From RGIG1995 sp045658315 (GTDB lineage: Bacteria > Bacillota > Clostridia > Oscillospirales > CAG-272): a stretch of DNA of 64,000 nucleotides. The translations under genes and the position numbers were made by a program. Shown here one piece after another: positions 26,319-34,674 of the stretch. Position 1 is the first letter of the stretch; every line of letters starts with the position of its first letter. The notes under the pieces were generated by a model that made no database searches, had not been told where the DNA came from, and worked only from the letters and a program-made list of their open reading frames with translations. Location: positions 1 to 64,000 of the forward strand of contig JAZOUV010000006.1 in assembly GCA_045658315.1 (NCBI GenBank), written 5' to 3'.

Positions 26319-27167
26319 ATGAACTCACAAAAAAGAGCCGTCACAATAAACGATATATCGGGAATCGGCAGATGTTCCGTCACCGTAGCTTGTCCCATTC
26401 TATCTGCCACGGGAATCGAAACAGCCGTCTTGCCCACCGCCCTGCTCTCGACACACACGGGAGGATTCTCCGATTATTTCTTTCTTGATTTAACCGATGA
26501 AATGACAAAGATAATTAAGCATTGGTCTTCTTTAGGTTTAGATTTTGACGCAATCTACAGTGGTTATCTCGGCTCTTCCAAACAGATAAATACCGTTATA
26601 GACTTTATAAATGACAACAAAAAAAAGGACTGTCTCGTCATGGTTGACCCCGTTATGGGTGATGCCGGCAGATTTTACGCGGGCTTTTCTCCCGAACACA
26701 TTAACGGAATGAAAGAGCTTTGCGGACAAGCCGATATCATCGTCCCCAACATCACTGAAGCATTTTTTCTATTGGACAGAGAATACATAGAGGGTCCTTA
26801 CACCGAACAGTTCATAAAAAAGCTTATGAAGGATATTGCCGAGAACGGATGCAGGAAGATCGTTCTCACAGGCGTGCATTTTAATGAATCAGAGGTGGGT
26901 GCCGCCTCCTATGACCGCGAAAAAAATATATTTGAAGTCTTTCTCGCCCCCCGCATCGAAGGTTTTTATCACGGAACAGGCGACGTGTTCGCTTCGACGC
27001 TTCTTTCTGCTCTCTTAAACAACAAAACCCTCGCCGAAGCCACAAAAATTGCCGTTGACTTCACCGAGGATTCCATTATTCGCACGAAAAATGCAGGTAC
27101 AGATACAAGATTCGGAGTTAAATTCGAGCAATCCATCCCCGACCTTATCAGAAAACTGGGGTTATAA
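26319..27167 (+). CDS. Pyridoxamine/pyridoxal kinase (PfkB/ribokinase-like fold)
   Basis: A 282-residue kinase that phosphorylates pyridoxamine, pyridoxal or pyridoxine in vitamin B6 salvage. Family signs are AVTINDISGIGRCSVTVACP at the start, VMVDPVMGDAGRFYAGFSPE in the middle and the anion-hole/catalytic motif FYHGTGDVFASTLLSALLNN with the base Asp near the C-terminus. ATG 26319 is used, with AAAGGA before it; the in-frame TTG 26298 has no ribosome site. It overlaps the convergent small gene by six bases. A ThiD-like hydroxymethylpyrimidine kinase is less likely because of the overall pyridoxamine-kinase pattern. Confidence 0.85.
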   Translation: MNSQKRAVTINDISGIGRCSVTVACPILSATGIETAVLPTALLSTHTGGFSDYFFLDLTDEMTKIIKHWSSLGLDFDAIYSGYLGSSKQINTVIDFINDNKKKDCLVMVDPVMGDAGRFYAGFSPEHINGMKELCGQADIIVPNITEAFFLLDREYIEGPYTEQFIKKLMKDIAENGCRKIVLTGVHFNESEVGAASYDREKNIFEVFLAPRIEGFYHGTGDVFASTLLSALLNNKTLAEATKIAVDFTEDSIIRTKNAGTDTRFGVKFEQSIPDLIRKLGL

Positions 27168-27653
27168 TAACATCATCAATACCAAAACCATTAAAATATC
27201 GTCTTCGGATTTGCTGTTAAGCATAAGCATTATCATAGCACAGATCAACACGTCTTCCGGCTCAAAGCTTCTTTCCCCAAGACCTTCAATTATTTTACGC
27301 AAACCGCTTTCCTGTTGTTTATCAACAGCTTTCAAAGGCGGGTTGAAATGGGAAAATGCCGTTCTGTCCGGCCGTCTCGGCGGAACTCTCCGCCTATCTG
27401 AATAAGATGAATCGTTATTTACCAGCCTTTCTATCCCCTCGGCATTCATTCCGCTGTAAAAAGAGCCGTTTTTATCGTATATCATTCCTCTGTAATTTGG
27501 AGGCGGTTCAGGAAGACCGCTTTCCAATTCCGATATTTCGTCTGTAAGCTGTTCTTCTTCAACAGGCTCTTGTCTTTCGGGAATGATTTCCGCCTGCCGC
27601 CTTTCCGGCACTCGCCTCTGAACACCCCTGCCGCTTGTGTTTCGGCTATACAT
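27162..27653 (-). CDS. Small clostridial protein with hydrophobic C-terminus, function unknown
   Basis: A 163-residue protein. The N-terminal half is Arg/Glu/Pro-rich and probably disordered (RRVPERRQ; EPVEEEQLTDEISELESGLP). The last 45 residues are EPEDVLICAMIMLMLNSKSE then DDILMVLVLMMLL, two hydrophobic stretches split by an acidic SEDD. Short proteins with this acidic/leucine tail are common in clostridia, often near sporulation genes. ATG 27653 is used; the frame also opens at TTG 27662. It is the last gene of a three-gene set. Confidence 0.65.
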   Translation of the reverse strand: MYSRNTSGRGVQRRVPERRQAEIIPERQEPVEEEQLTDEISELESGLPEPPPNYRGMIYDKNGSFYSGMNAEGIERLVNNDSSYSDRRRVPPRRPDRTAFSHFNPPLKAVDKQQESGLRKIIEGLGERSFEPEDVLICAMIMLMLNSKSEDDILMVLVLMMLL

Positions 27654-27679
27654 ATATATCAACTCACTTTCACAAGGTT

Positions 27680-28048
27680 TTAAAGAAACGACCCAAAAAG
27701 ACCGGTCTTTTCACTCAACTGAACAAACTTTAGTATCTTTATTATTCCATCTATCTTATCGCATCTTTCAGTACCGACATAGGGTTTCAACGCCAACAGC
27801 AGTCTTATAAGATTCTCGGCATCGTCTCCCTTACGGTTTTTTCTATGGTGAACACCTCTGTCTGCATCCTCGCACTGCTCTTTTTCTTTACATTCGAGCT
27901 TCTGCGGATTTTTTTCTCCGTAATCATTTTTTTCATGCTCTTCGGCACTGTTTTTGAGCTTACCTGCTATCCCCATCAACGTTTTCATCATCTCGGGGTT
28001 TTCGGCAAGCTTACTTACTATATCGCCAATTTCATTTGAACCGTTCAT
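27680..28048 (-). CDS. Conserved clostridial hypothetical protein
   Basis: A 122-residue soluble protein. Residues 1-35 (DIVSKLAENPEMMKTLMGIA) and the C-terminal helix pair (LIRLLLALKPYVGTERCDKI, DGIIKILKFVQLSEK) are the parts conserved in similar small clostridial proteins as I remember them; the middle is a charged His/Lys linker. No function is known. It lies nine bases after the 28058-28303 gene and 26 bases before the next one, so the three form an operon. Confidence 0.65.
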   Translation of the reverse strand: MNGSNEIGDIVSKLAENPEMMKTLMGIAGKLKNSAEEHEKNDYGEKNPQKLECKEKEQCEDADRGVHHRKNRKGDDAENLIRLLLALKPYVGTERCDKIDGIIKILKFVQLSEKTGLFGSFL

Positions 28049-28057
28049 AACCGTATC

Positions 28058-28303
28058 CTATATATCTGCTTGTTTCTTTATATTGTTCAAGGTTTCCTCG
28101 TCAAGCAAAGACAGTGCATTCTGAAGATCCCTCTCCGACATATTCCCCAAGCCCTTTCTCAACCTCGATATATCGGAAACCGTCTGTTCTACCCGTCTTC
28201 CGCTTACTCCCGCACTTTGAGCAATTGCACGCACTATGTTTTTTAATTCTTCATCACTTATCGTGTCAAGCTTGCTCATTATTTGTCTCTTATCGATTTC
28301 CAT
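28058..28303 (-). CDS. Small helical protein, function unknown
   Basis: An 81-residue, fully helical protein (RQIMSKLDTISDEELKNIVR; LNNIKKQADI). The frame extends upstream to 28438, but ATG 28303 has an AAGGAG site and the upstream extension crosses the divergent promoter region of the phosphodiesterase gene, so the short form is preferred. It is the first gene of the three small genes. No family is recognised beyond resemblance to other short clostridial proteins. Confidence 0.65.
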   Translation of the reverse strand: MEIDKRQIMSKLDTISDEELKNIVRAIAQSAGVSGRRVEQTVSDISRLRKGLGNMSERDLQNALSLLDEETLNNIKKQADI

Positions 28304-28394
28304 AAATATGTTCTCCTTTTGAATAATAGTTTTTATATTCATAAGCAGTATATGTTTAAATTTTTCTCGGGTTACACAAAAAGGATAAAAATAT

Positions 28395-28916
28395 ATGAAA
28401 ATACTGATTTTTTCCGACAGCCACGGTAGCTCCGCCAATATACTGAGGGCAATTAAACTGCATCCCGATGCACAAATGTTGCTTCATTTAGGGGACGGCG
28501 TTGACGATCTGCACAACATAAAACAAGCATTTCCGAACCTTTATACCGTTTGTGTAAACGGCAATTATGAAGATAATTTTTTCTCTCAAAAAAGCGGTAA
28601 ATTATCCGATGTCGTTACTGTTCTTGATAAAAAAATATTTATGTGCCACGGCCATAGATTTAACGTAAGCTTTTCAAAGCAAAGCCTTATGTACGCCGCC
28701 CTCGAACAAGGTGCCGACATTGTCCTCTACGGTCATACTCACACAAAACATAACGAATACATTCCCAACGACAAACCAAACGAAACCATTAAAAACGGGC
28801 TGTACATTTTTAATCCCGGCAGTATTTCCCGCCCCAGAGACGGTGTTTATCCATCTTTCGGTCTTGTTGAAATACGAAACGACGGCATACTTTTGTCTCA
28901 CGGTATTATAAAATAA
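28395..28916 (+). CDS. YfcE-type metallophosphodiesterase
   Basis: A 173-residue calcineurin-like phosphodiesterase of the MJ0936/YfcE family. Metal ligands are visible in order: D8 and H10 (FSDSHG), GDGVDD, GNYED, CHGHRF and YGHTHTK. The length is typical for the family. These enzymes hydrolyse small phosphodiesters in vitro; the physiological substrate is unknown. AAAGGA precedes ATG 28395. It is followed 13 bases later by a small membrane protein, and by the CDF transporter, in one likely operon. Confidence 0.9.
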   Translation: MKILIFSDSHGSSANILRAIKLHPDAQMLLHLGDGVDDLHNIKQAFPNLYTVCVNGNYEDNFFSQKSGKLSDVVTVLDKKIFMCHGHRFNVSFSKQSLMYAALEQGADIVLYGHTHTKHNEYIPNDKPNETIKNGLYIFNPGSISRPRDGVYPSFGLVEIRNDGILLSHGIIK

Positions 28917-28929
28917 TAAAGGAACTGTT

Positions 28930-29415
28930 ATGAGATACACACCTAAAATCAATAAAAACATTGCCACAGCAATAATTTTGTTTCTCGTTACAGCCTCTCT
29001 CGTTTTTGGAGGCTGTTCGTTTGTTATCAACAACATATCGTCAAATATATTGAAAATTGCATCGCTTCTATTCTTTATGACAGCAGTATTGACAGCAACA
29101 CACCTCGTTATCTGTTCATATACATATATACTTGACGATTTTGAGTTTATTATAGTACAAAAAATCGGAAAAACAGTCAAAACCGTCTGCAGACTGTACT
29201 ATACAGATATCACATTAGTTCTACCCCTTAATGATGCAAAAGATAAATTAAAAGGGAGAATTCAACACAATTACCGTGTTACAATGCTTCCGCAAAAAAC
29301 CTACTGTCTTTTCTATGAATTTGAAAACGAATCGGGCGTTATATTCTTTGAACCCAATGACGATTTTACGTTGCTTTTAAAAAAACACCTTCAAGACGAT
29401 ATACTTAACGATTAA
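28930..29415 (+). CDS. Two-helix membrane protein with cytoplasmic beta domain, function unknown
   Basis: A 161-residue protein with two transmembrane helices (about 11-31 and 42-64) and a C-terminal domain of about 95 residues rich in beta strands (YILDDFEFIIVQKIGKTVKT, then FYEFENESGVIFFEPNDDFT). The layout recalls bacterial PH-like membrane proteins, but I do not recognise a family. AAGGA precedes the start codon, and it lies between a phosphodiesterase and a metal exporter. Confidence 0.65.
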   Translation: MRYTPKINKNIATAIILFLVTASLVFGGCSFVINNISSNILKIASLLFFMTAVLTATHLVICSYTYILDDFEFIIVQKIGKTVKTVCRLYYTDITLVLPLNDAKDKLKGRIQHNYRVTMLPQKTYCLFYEFENESGVIFFEPNDDFTLLLKKHLQDDILND

Positions 29416-29447
29416 AATATACTCTCCTGAAAGGATAACTTCTTTGT

Positions 29448-30629
29448 ATGAACGCACTTTTCAAACTATTTATTAAAAACGCGGAAGAAACCTCCGACCC
29501 TGCCGTTAGAAATGCCTACGGTAACTTTACAGGCATATTCGGTATAATTTCAAATATTATCTTGTTTTTGGTAAAAGTTTCTATCGGAATAATCACCTCC
29601 AGCATCTCGGTTACTGCCGATGCAATAAATAACCTATGCGATGCCGGCTCTTCCGTTATAACCGTTTTCGGATTTAAAATTGCAGGAAAGCCCGCCGATG
29701 CGAAACACCCCTACGGTCATGCACGTATGGAGTATATTTCGGGACTTATCGTCTCCTGCCTTATTACCGCTATCGGCTTTGACCTTGCGATAAACTCGGT
29801 CGAAAAAATTATCAACCCCACAGAAACCAACTATTCCGTTATCACTATTGTTATACTTTCTCTTACGGTACTCGTTAAAATATTTCAATCCATCGTTTAC
29901 CGTTCTGCAGGCAAAAAAATTGCTTCCCAGGCTCTTATTGCATCGTCAACCGACAGTTTAAATGATGTTATTTCCACTGTAGTTGTAATTATCGGCAGCA
30001 TCATCGGACTCACTATCGGCATAAAAATTGACGGCTGGCTCGGTTGTGCTCTTGCCATGTTTGTTATCTATTCTGGTATAAAGCTTATAATCGAAACGTC
30101 AGATCCCTTGCTCGGTGCCGCCCCCGATGAAGAGCTTGTAAACAAGCTTTCCGAAAAAATACTAAGCTATGACGGCGTTATCGGTATTCACGACCTCGTC
30201 GTACACAACTACGGCTTCGGCCGCTGTTTTGCCTCAGTTCACGCAGAGGTACCCGCAAGCACCAACATTCTTCTGAGCCACGACACAATAGATAATATAG
30301 AATTTGAAGTACTCGAACAAATGAATATCCACCTGGTTATTCATCTCGACCCTATTGAAACGGACAATTCCGCCGTTAATGACCTTAAAACGGCAATTCA
30401 AATCATATTGCAGAGTAAAGATCCCCGAATTTCCCTGCATGATTTCAGAGTAGTATTCGGAGACACTCACACCAATCTTATCTTCGATGTCAATCTTCCC
30501 TTTGACTATAAGACAGATGACCAATTCTTCTGTTCGGAGATTACAAAAGATATAAGAAGGATCGACCCTTCTTACAATACCGTAATAACGGTTGACCGAA
30601 ACTATATGAATTCAAGAAACAAGAATTGA
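29448..30629 (+). CDS. Cation diffusion facilitator family transporter, probable manganese type
   Basis: A 393-residue CDF exporter with six helices and a cytoplasmic C-terminal domain (about 210-300). The signature KHPYGHARMEYISG is present. The transport site on TM2 reads NNLCD (N61, D65) and on TM5 DSLND (D169, D173), giving N-D/D-D. Zinc CDFs such as YiiP have D-D/H-D; the Asn/Asp pattern is like that described for the manganese exporter MntE. A C-terminal extension of about 90 residues has a further domain (DFRVVFGDTHTNLIFDVNLP). Manganese specificity is inferred. Confidence 0.88.
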   Translation: MNALFKLFIKNAEETSDPAVRNAYGNFTGIFGIISNIILFLVKVSIGIITSSISVTADAINNLCDAGSSVITVFGFKIAGKPADAKHPYGHARMEYISGLIVSCLITAIGFDLAINSVEKIINPTETNYSVITIVILSLTVLVKIFQSIVYRSAGKKIASQALIASSTDSLNDVISTVVVIIGSIIGLTIGIKIDGWLGCALAMFVIYSGIKLIIETSDPLLGAAPDEELVNKLSEKILSYDGVIGIHDLVVHNYGFGRCFASVHAEVPASTNILLSHDTIDNIEFEVLEQMNIHLVIHLDPIETDNSAVNDLKTAIQIILQSKDPRISLHDFRVVFGDTHTNLIFDVNLPFDYKTDDQFFCSEITKDIRRIDPSYNTVITVDRNYMNSRNKN

Positions 30630-30643
30630 TAAAAACAAAACTC

Positions 30644-30750
30644 CACCTCTATATACTGTACAAACAACTAAGATGAGGAAGAATCCAAAGAGGTCTCCTC
30701 TTTGGATTCTTCATTGGTTTGTACGTAGTTATAATGACAACATAGAGGTG
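30644..30750. repeat. Palindromic repeat element, copy 2
   Basis: 107 bases bounded by 9-bp inverted repeats CACCTCTAT / ATAGAGGTG, with a perfect 16-bp inner hairpin (30678-30693 and 30697-30712, loop TCT) and a TACAAAC / GTTTGTA pair between. It shares the core and arms of the copy at 13048-13152 and also lies between convergent genes. Confidence 0.75.
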
Positions 30751-30832
30751 AAGTGCTATTTATAGATAGGTATTGTAAAAATACTGTCTACAAGTAAAAC
30801 CGCACATCTATGCATTTAAACACAATATTTTT

Positions 30833-30863
30833 GGGCTATTGTTTGCTTTTCAAACAATAGCCC
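30833..30863. repeat. Perfect 13-bp hairpin without U tract
   Basis: GGGCTATTGTTTG, five bases, then its complement, just beyond the yigZ stop codon. The 3' arm is followed by A on both strands, so it is not a standard intrinsic terminator in either direction; it may protect RNA ends or terminate weakly. Confidence 0.6.
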
Positions 30864-30867
30864 AAAA

Positions 30868-31515
30868 TCATATTTTATCAAAACGTTCACCTGTTTTTTT
30901 TGCAAATATACGCCCCGCACTTATCTCGGACAACTTAACGTTAAATTCTTCAAAAAAAGGTGTCTTTATAGCCAATTTCAATTTAACGGTATCACTGTAG
31001 TCAATGCCGTCTTCTATAATATCAAAAAACTGACACTCATAATGTATCTTGTCGTGGTCTGCATAAGAACATTCCACCTCAAACTCCGTATAATCCGTAT
31101 ATGTTATTATTTGAGCGTCCTCGGCAGCCCCCTTCGCCGCCGCTGTATATGCACGCACAAGACCGCCCTTTCCCAATAATATACCGCCAAAATAACGTGT
31201 TACAACTATAACCGCGTCGGTAAATCCCGTTTTTCTTATTACGTCAAGTACAGGCATTCCCGCCGTTCCTGCAGGCTCGCCGTCATCGCTGTAACGTGTT
31301 GTGTTAGTATCCTTCAATACGTATGCATAAACATTGTGCCGTGCATCGGAATTTTTTTTCTTTATTTGATTAATAAAATCCACGGCATCCTTTTCCTCGG
31401 TTACCCTCTTTGCATAACCGTAAAACACCGACTTGTCAATAGTTATCTCAAAAAAGCCCTCTCCGCCTAACGTCGTATAAAGCTTTTCCTTTCCGACATT
31501 GCCCTTCTCTTTCAT
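30868..31515 (-). CDS. YigZ/IMPACT family protein
   Basis: A 215-residue protein of the YigZ (UPF0029) family. The signature DDGEPAGTAGMPVLDVIRKT is followed by VIVVTRYFGGILLGKGGLVR and AYTAAAKGA. The C-terminal DUF1949-like domain has an EF-G-like fold in known structures. Relatives interact with translation regulators in eukaryotes (IMPACT); the bacterial role is unclear. It follows hflX by nine bases on the same strand, so the two are co-transcribed. The ribosome site before ATG 31515 is weak. Confidence 0.9.
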   Translation of the reverse strand: MKEKGNVGKEKLYTTLGGEGFFEITIDKSVFYGYAKRVTEEKDAVDFINQIKKKNSDARHNVYAYVLKDTNTTRYSDDGEPAGTAGMPVLDVIRKTGFTDAVIVVTRYFGGILLGKGGLVRAYTAAAKGAAEDAQIITYTDYTEFEVECSYADHDKIHYECQFFDIIEDGIDYSDTVKLKLAIKTPFFEEFNVKLSEISAGRIFAKKTGERFDKI

Positions 31516-31524
31516 ACTCTAAAC

Positions 31525-32826
31525 TCACTTTACAAGATATTTTGTAAGCATACCCTTTGTCTTCAAATCAACAGTCGCTTTGAATCTTACACCTTCCGCA
31601 AGGTATTCTGTATCAAGGATAACTGCATTTTTATATAAAACATTAACCATAGATTGCTCGTTGTGGGGAAACAAAAACACCTCGTTTGTCTTGCCGTCAT
31701 TCACAAGCGATTCTATTCTTTCGATAAGCGTATCAACACCCTTGCCGGTCTTAGCTGATATAAAGAAAATGTTGTTTTCTCCGCCGTCTTGCTTAACTTT
31801 CGGCATAATATCCGTTTCAACGTCGCATTTATTATAGACGTAAAGAATAGGCTTTCCAACAGCACCAAGTTCTTCAAGAAGCCCTTCTGTTACGGCAAGC
31901 TGATTATGACACTCGGGTTCAGATGCATCTATCATTACAAGTACAGCATCGGAATAAACAACCTCTTCTAATGTGGAGCGAAATGCTTTAATAAGATGGT
32001 GTGGCAGATTTCTGATAAATCCAACGGTATCAGTAAGAAGTATCTCATTCCCCGAAGGCAGTTCATATTTTCTCGTCGTAGGATCAAGCGTTGCAAAAAG
32101 CTTATTTTCGGCAAGTATCCCCGCCCCCGTAAGATAGTTCAAAAACGTGCTCTTTCCCGCATTCGTATAGCCTGCAATGGCAATTTTAAAAAGTCCGGAT
32201 TTATCTCTCTGTTTACGCTGAACGCTTCTGTTTTTTTCAAGTAATTCAAGCTCATCCTCAAGAGCATCCATACGGCGTTTTATATGACGCCTGTCACTCT
32301 CTAACTTTGACTCCCCGGGACCTCGTGTGCCAATACCGCCGCCCTGTCTTGAAAGCTGTAACCCCTTACCCGTAAGCCTCGGTGTAGTATACTTCAAAAG
32401 TGCCAATTCTACCTGCAATTTTCCCTCTCCCGTCTTTGCGTGCAAGGCAAATATATCAAGAATAAGCATACTTCTGTCCATAACAAATATGTCGCTGTCT
32501 TCGCCGTTCACCTCTTTTTCAATATTGCGTATCTGTGAGGGAGACAGCTCGGTATCAAATACAACAAGAGTTGCATCATTGTTCTTGCAAAGCTCAGCTA
32601 ACTCTTTTATCTTTCCGCTTCCAATATATGTTCCCGGATCGGGTGAAGTTTTAAACTGAGTCATGCGTGCAACACATTCACCGCCTGCTGTTTCAAGCAA
32701 TCGCTCAAGCTCGTCGAGAGAAACCTCAGCACTGTCTCTGTCATCACCGCGGAATACCGCACTTACAAGCACAGCCTTTGTTATTTCCTTGTCCTGTGTA
32801 TCATTAAATATATTTAATTCAGGCAT
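31525..32826 (-). CDS. hflX: GTPase HflX
   Basis: A 433-residue ribosome-binding GTPase that splits or rescues stalled 70S ribosomes under stress. The N-terminal domain has YIGSGKIKELAELCKN and the glycine-rich segment SRQGGGIGTRGPGESKLESD. G motifs: GYTNAGKST (G1), DTVGFIRNLPHHLI (G3) and NKCD (G4). Length is standard. Start ATG 32826 has GAGGTGG. A terminator for rpmE lies only about 30 bases upstream and no separate promoter is seen, so expression may come from read-through of rpmE. Confidence 0.95.
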   Translation of the reverse strand: MPELNIFNDTQDKEITKAVLVSAVFRGDDRDSAEVSLDELERLLETAGGECVARMTQFKTSPDPGTYIGSGKIKELAELCKNNDATLVVFDTELSPSQIRNIEKEVNGEDSDIFVMDRSMLILDIFALHAKTGEGKLQVELALLKYTTPRLTGKGLQLSRQGGGIGTRGPGESKLESDRRHIKRRMDALEDELELLEKNRSVQRKQRDKSGLFKIAIAGYTNAGKSTFLNYLTGAGILAENKLFATLDPTTRKYELPSGNEILLTDTVGFIRNLPHHLIKAFRSTLEEVVYSDAVLVMIDASEPECHNQLAVTEGLLEELGAVGKPILYVYNKCDVETDIMPKVKQDGGENNIFFISAKTGKGVDTLIERIESLVNDGKTNEVFLFPHNEQSMVNVLYKNAVILDTEYLAEGVRFKATVDLKTKGMLTKYLVK

Positions 32827-32854
32827 TTTTCCACCTCATTTCAGCTAAAAAAAC

Positions 32855-32892
32855 AAAAAGGGTAAGATGTGCGGAAAAACGACATCTTACCC
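32855..32892 (-). terminator. Terminator of rpmE
   Basis: An 11-bp stem GGGTAAGATGT / ACATCTTACCC (32860-32892, 11-base loop) followed by UUUUUG on the minus strand, between rpmE and hflX. Confidence 0.85.
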
Positions 32893-32911
32893 GTTGTTAG
32901 TCCAAGGTCAA

Positions 32912-33115
32912 TTATTTTGCCTTGTTCAAGCGCTGTTTGAACTTGTCAACACGGCCGCCTGCATCTACGAACTTCTGCTTGCCCGTAAAGAAAGGGTGAC
33001 ACTTTGAACAAATTTCAACACGCATATCGCCCTTTGTGGAACGAGTCTTAACCTCTGCGCCGCATGCACATTTGATGGTTGATTCTTTATAATCCGGCTG
33101 AATAGCTGTCTTCAT
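32912..33115 (-). CDS. rpmE: 50S ribosomal protein L31
   Basis: A 67-residue L31. It carries the zinc-binding cysteines of the C+ form: CACGAEVKTRST and CSKCHPFFTGKQ, then the family end KFVDAGGRVDKFKQRLNK. Being the zinc form, it should bind one zinc. It has its own promoter (33156-33184) and terminator. The leader is about 35 bases. Confidence 0.96.
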   Translation of the reverse strand: MKTAIQPDYKESTIKCACGAEVKTRSTKGDMRVEICSKCHPFFTGKQKFVDAGGRVDKFKQRLNKAK

Positions 33116-33155
33116 TGCACTTTACCTCTTTTCAGTTTTTTACATATTGCATTGT

Positions 33156-33184
33156 ATTATAACACATGTATTTTGATTTTTCAA
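33156..33184 (-). promoter_or_regulatory. Promoter of rpmE
   Basis: TTGAAA, 17 bases, TATAAT on the minus strand. Confidence 0.75.
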
Positions 33185-33234
33185 GAGTAATCCAATATTT
33201 TTTCCAAAAAAATGTTAATTTTTTTTAAAGCCTG

Positions 33235-33263
33235 TTCAACAGTTGCCCATTTTAGTGTATAAT
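33235..33263 (+). promoter_or_regulatory. Promoter of the DUF2156 gene
   Basis: TATAAT at 33258-33263 with a weak TTCAAC 17 bases upstream. Confidence 0.5.
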
Positions 33264-33296
33264 ATATTGCAAATCCACATAAAAAAGGGTACTTCT

Positions 33297-34187
33297 ATGA
33301 CAAACACAATTGCTGTAAATAAAATTAATTGGAAGATAATTGACATTTCCGACCGAGATGTTTTTGAAAATACGGGCGAAAACAAAGAGGGCATCGCTAT
33401 GTTCGGCTTTGCTTCCCTTTTTTTCTGGAAGGAATATTACAAAACCTCATACGCTTTTATAAACGGCAATATTGTCTGTCGCGGACTATCCGATAAGGGA
33501 AGTTGTATTTTCTATTTTCCAAGAGGTTTAAACAAAAATATTAAAGAAACAATTGATTATATTATATCCGTTTGCGATAATAATATTAAATTTTTGCCTC
33601 TGACCGAGGAGGTCACAAATAAGATTACAAAAGCATATTCCAATGCCAAAGTTTCGCTTCTTGACGGCAAGTGCGAATATGTATATAAACAAGATGACTT
33701 AGCAAACCTTGAAGGTAAAAAATATCACGCAAAACGTAACCACATTGCAAAATTTGACAAAAATTACGATTCTGAATATATAAATATAAATAGTGAAAAC
33801 ACTTTTCTGCTCAAGGAATGCTCGGAGCATTTGTATAATATTATTGAAAACAGCCCCAAAGACGAATATCTTGCTATAAAATGTGCTATAGAGCATTTTG
33901 AAGAACTTAAGCTCCGTGCAGGTGTACTGACGGTTGACGGCAAGTTTGTTGCGTATTCTATCGGCTCTTCCATAAATGAAGATACAGCCGATATTCACTT
34001 TGAAAAAGCAGATAGAAGTTATGACGGCAGTTACGCGAAAATAAACAACAGCTTTGCCAAGTACGCCTGGACTGATAAAAAACTCCTCAACCGTGAGGAA
34101 GATTTGGGGATAGAAGGTCTGCGTAAAGCGAAACTTTCTTATCATCCTTGTCATCTCAACCAGATGTACTCAGTTGAATTATTTTGA
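33297..34187 (+). CDS. DUF2156 domain protein (LPG synthetase C-terminal-like)
   Basis: A 296-residue soluble protein of the DUF2156 group, whose fold is the double GNAT-like domain of phosphatidylglycerol lysyltransferase. Visible pieces: FGFASLFFWKEYYKTSYAFI, the segment YHAKRNHIAKF, YLAIKCAIEHFEELKLRAGV, and the C-terminal SYHPCHLNQMYSVEL. It has no membrane helices, unlike full MprF, and the substrate is unknown; aminoacyl transfer is one possibility. ATG 33297 is used with AAGGG; the in-frame upstream start at 33243 precedes the promoter -10. It runs alone and is followed by the pheST leader. Confidence 0.8.
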   Translation: MTNTIAVNKINWKIIDISDRDVFENTGENKEGIAMFGFASLFFWKEYYKTSYAFINGNIVCRGLSDKGSCIFYFPRGLNKNIKETIDYIISVCDNNIKFLPLTEEVTNKITKAYSNAKVSLLDGKCEYVYKQDDLANLEGKKYHAKRNHIAKFDKNYDSEYININSENTFLLKECSEHLYNIIENSPKDEYLAIKCAIEHFEELKLRAGVLTVDGKFVAYSIGSSINEDTADIHFEKADRSYDGSYAKINNSFAKYAWTDKKLLNREEDLGIEGLRKAKLSYHPCHLNQMYSVELF

Positions 34188-34195
34188 AAAAACTC

Positions 34196-34224
34196 TTGCT
34201 TTTTTGGGTGCATTGTGTTATAAT
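34196..34224 (+). promoter_or_regulatory. Promoter of the pheST operon
   Basis: TTGCTT, 17 bases, TATAAT, ending about seven bases before the T-box leader. Confidence 0.7.
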
Positions 34225-34230
34225 GCCTCA

Positions 34231-34507
34231 TATTTATAATTAAGAAACACATTGAAGAAGTTTGGCAGGTCGCACCAAGACATATCCAGAGAGGGTTGCC
34301 ATTTTCGGCTGTAAGCAACCTTGTGTCTGCGTACTTTTTGCATTTCGCTTCCGAGTGGAACAGATGAAATTTTCAGTAGTCTTTTACGGTGTAAGGCTCC
34401 GTTACCTGCCTTGTAAAGTGTTTGCTTTATTTAGCATAAATAAAGGTGGTACCGCGGAAAACTCACGTCTTTCGTCCTTTTGATAAAAGGATGAAAGACT
34501 TTTTTTA
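34231..34507 (+). ncRNA. T-box riboswitch, phenylalanine
   Basis: The leader holds the conserved T-box AGGTGGTACCGCG at 34444-34456, which pairs with the tRNA acceptor end, followed by a 15-bp terminator hairpin (34467-34499) and a U7 tract. Stem I starts near GGCAGGT (34264-34270), with the AGAGA specifier-loop motif at 34288-34293. UUC triplets suited to a Phe specifier occur in the expected region, for example at 34372-34374, followed by A; I cannot choose between them without folding. Uncharged tRNA-Phe should favour antitermination and pheST expression. Confidence 0.9.
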
Positions 34508-34674
34508 TGGATTTTAACTCAAAAGCTTTTAAAAAAAGGGCGTCGAGGACATTGCCCTATAACCTTGTGTATTAGAGAGGCAAAGTTTTTGAGATTTTAG
34601 GAAAATTTTTCAAAAAGTTCCCAAGTAATATTCGAATAATAAAAAATATCATATAAATTTGGAGTGATTAAAAA

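Noticed and set aside
30644..30750. Palindromic repeats read as ordinary intrinsic terminators
   Set aside because: The 3' arms are followed by mixed sequence (CATTGGTTTG, CTTGGTATGT), not a U tract, and outer inverted arms are shared by both copies.
34262..34483. Plus-strand frame of 73 codons before pheS
   Set aside because: It is entirely inside the T-box riboswitch.
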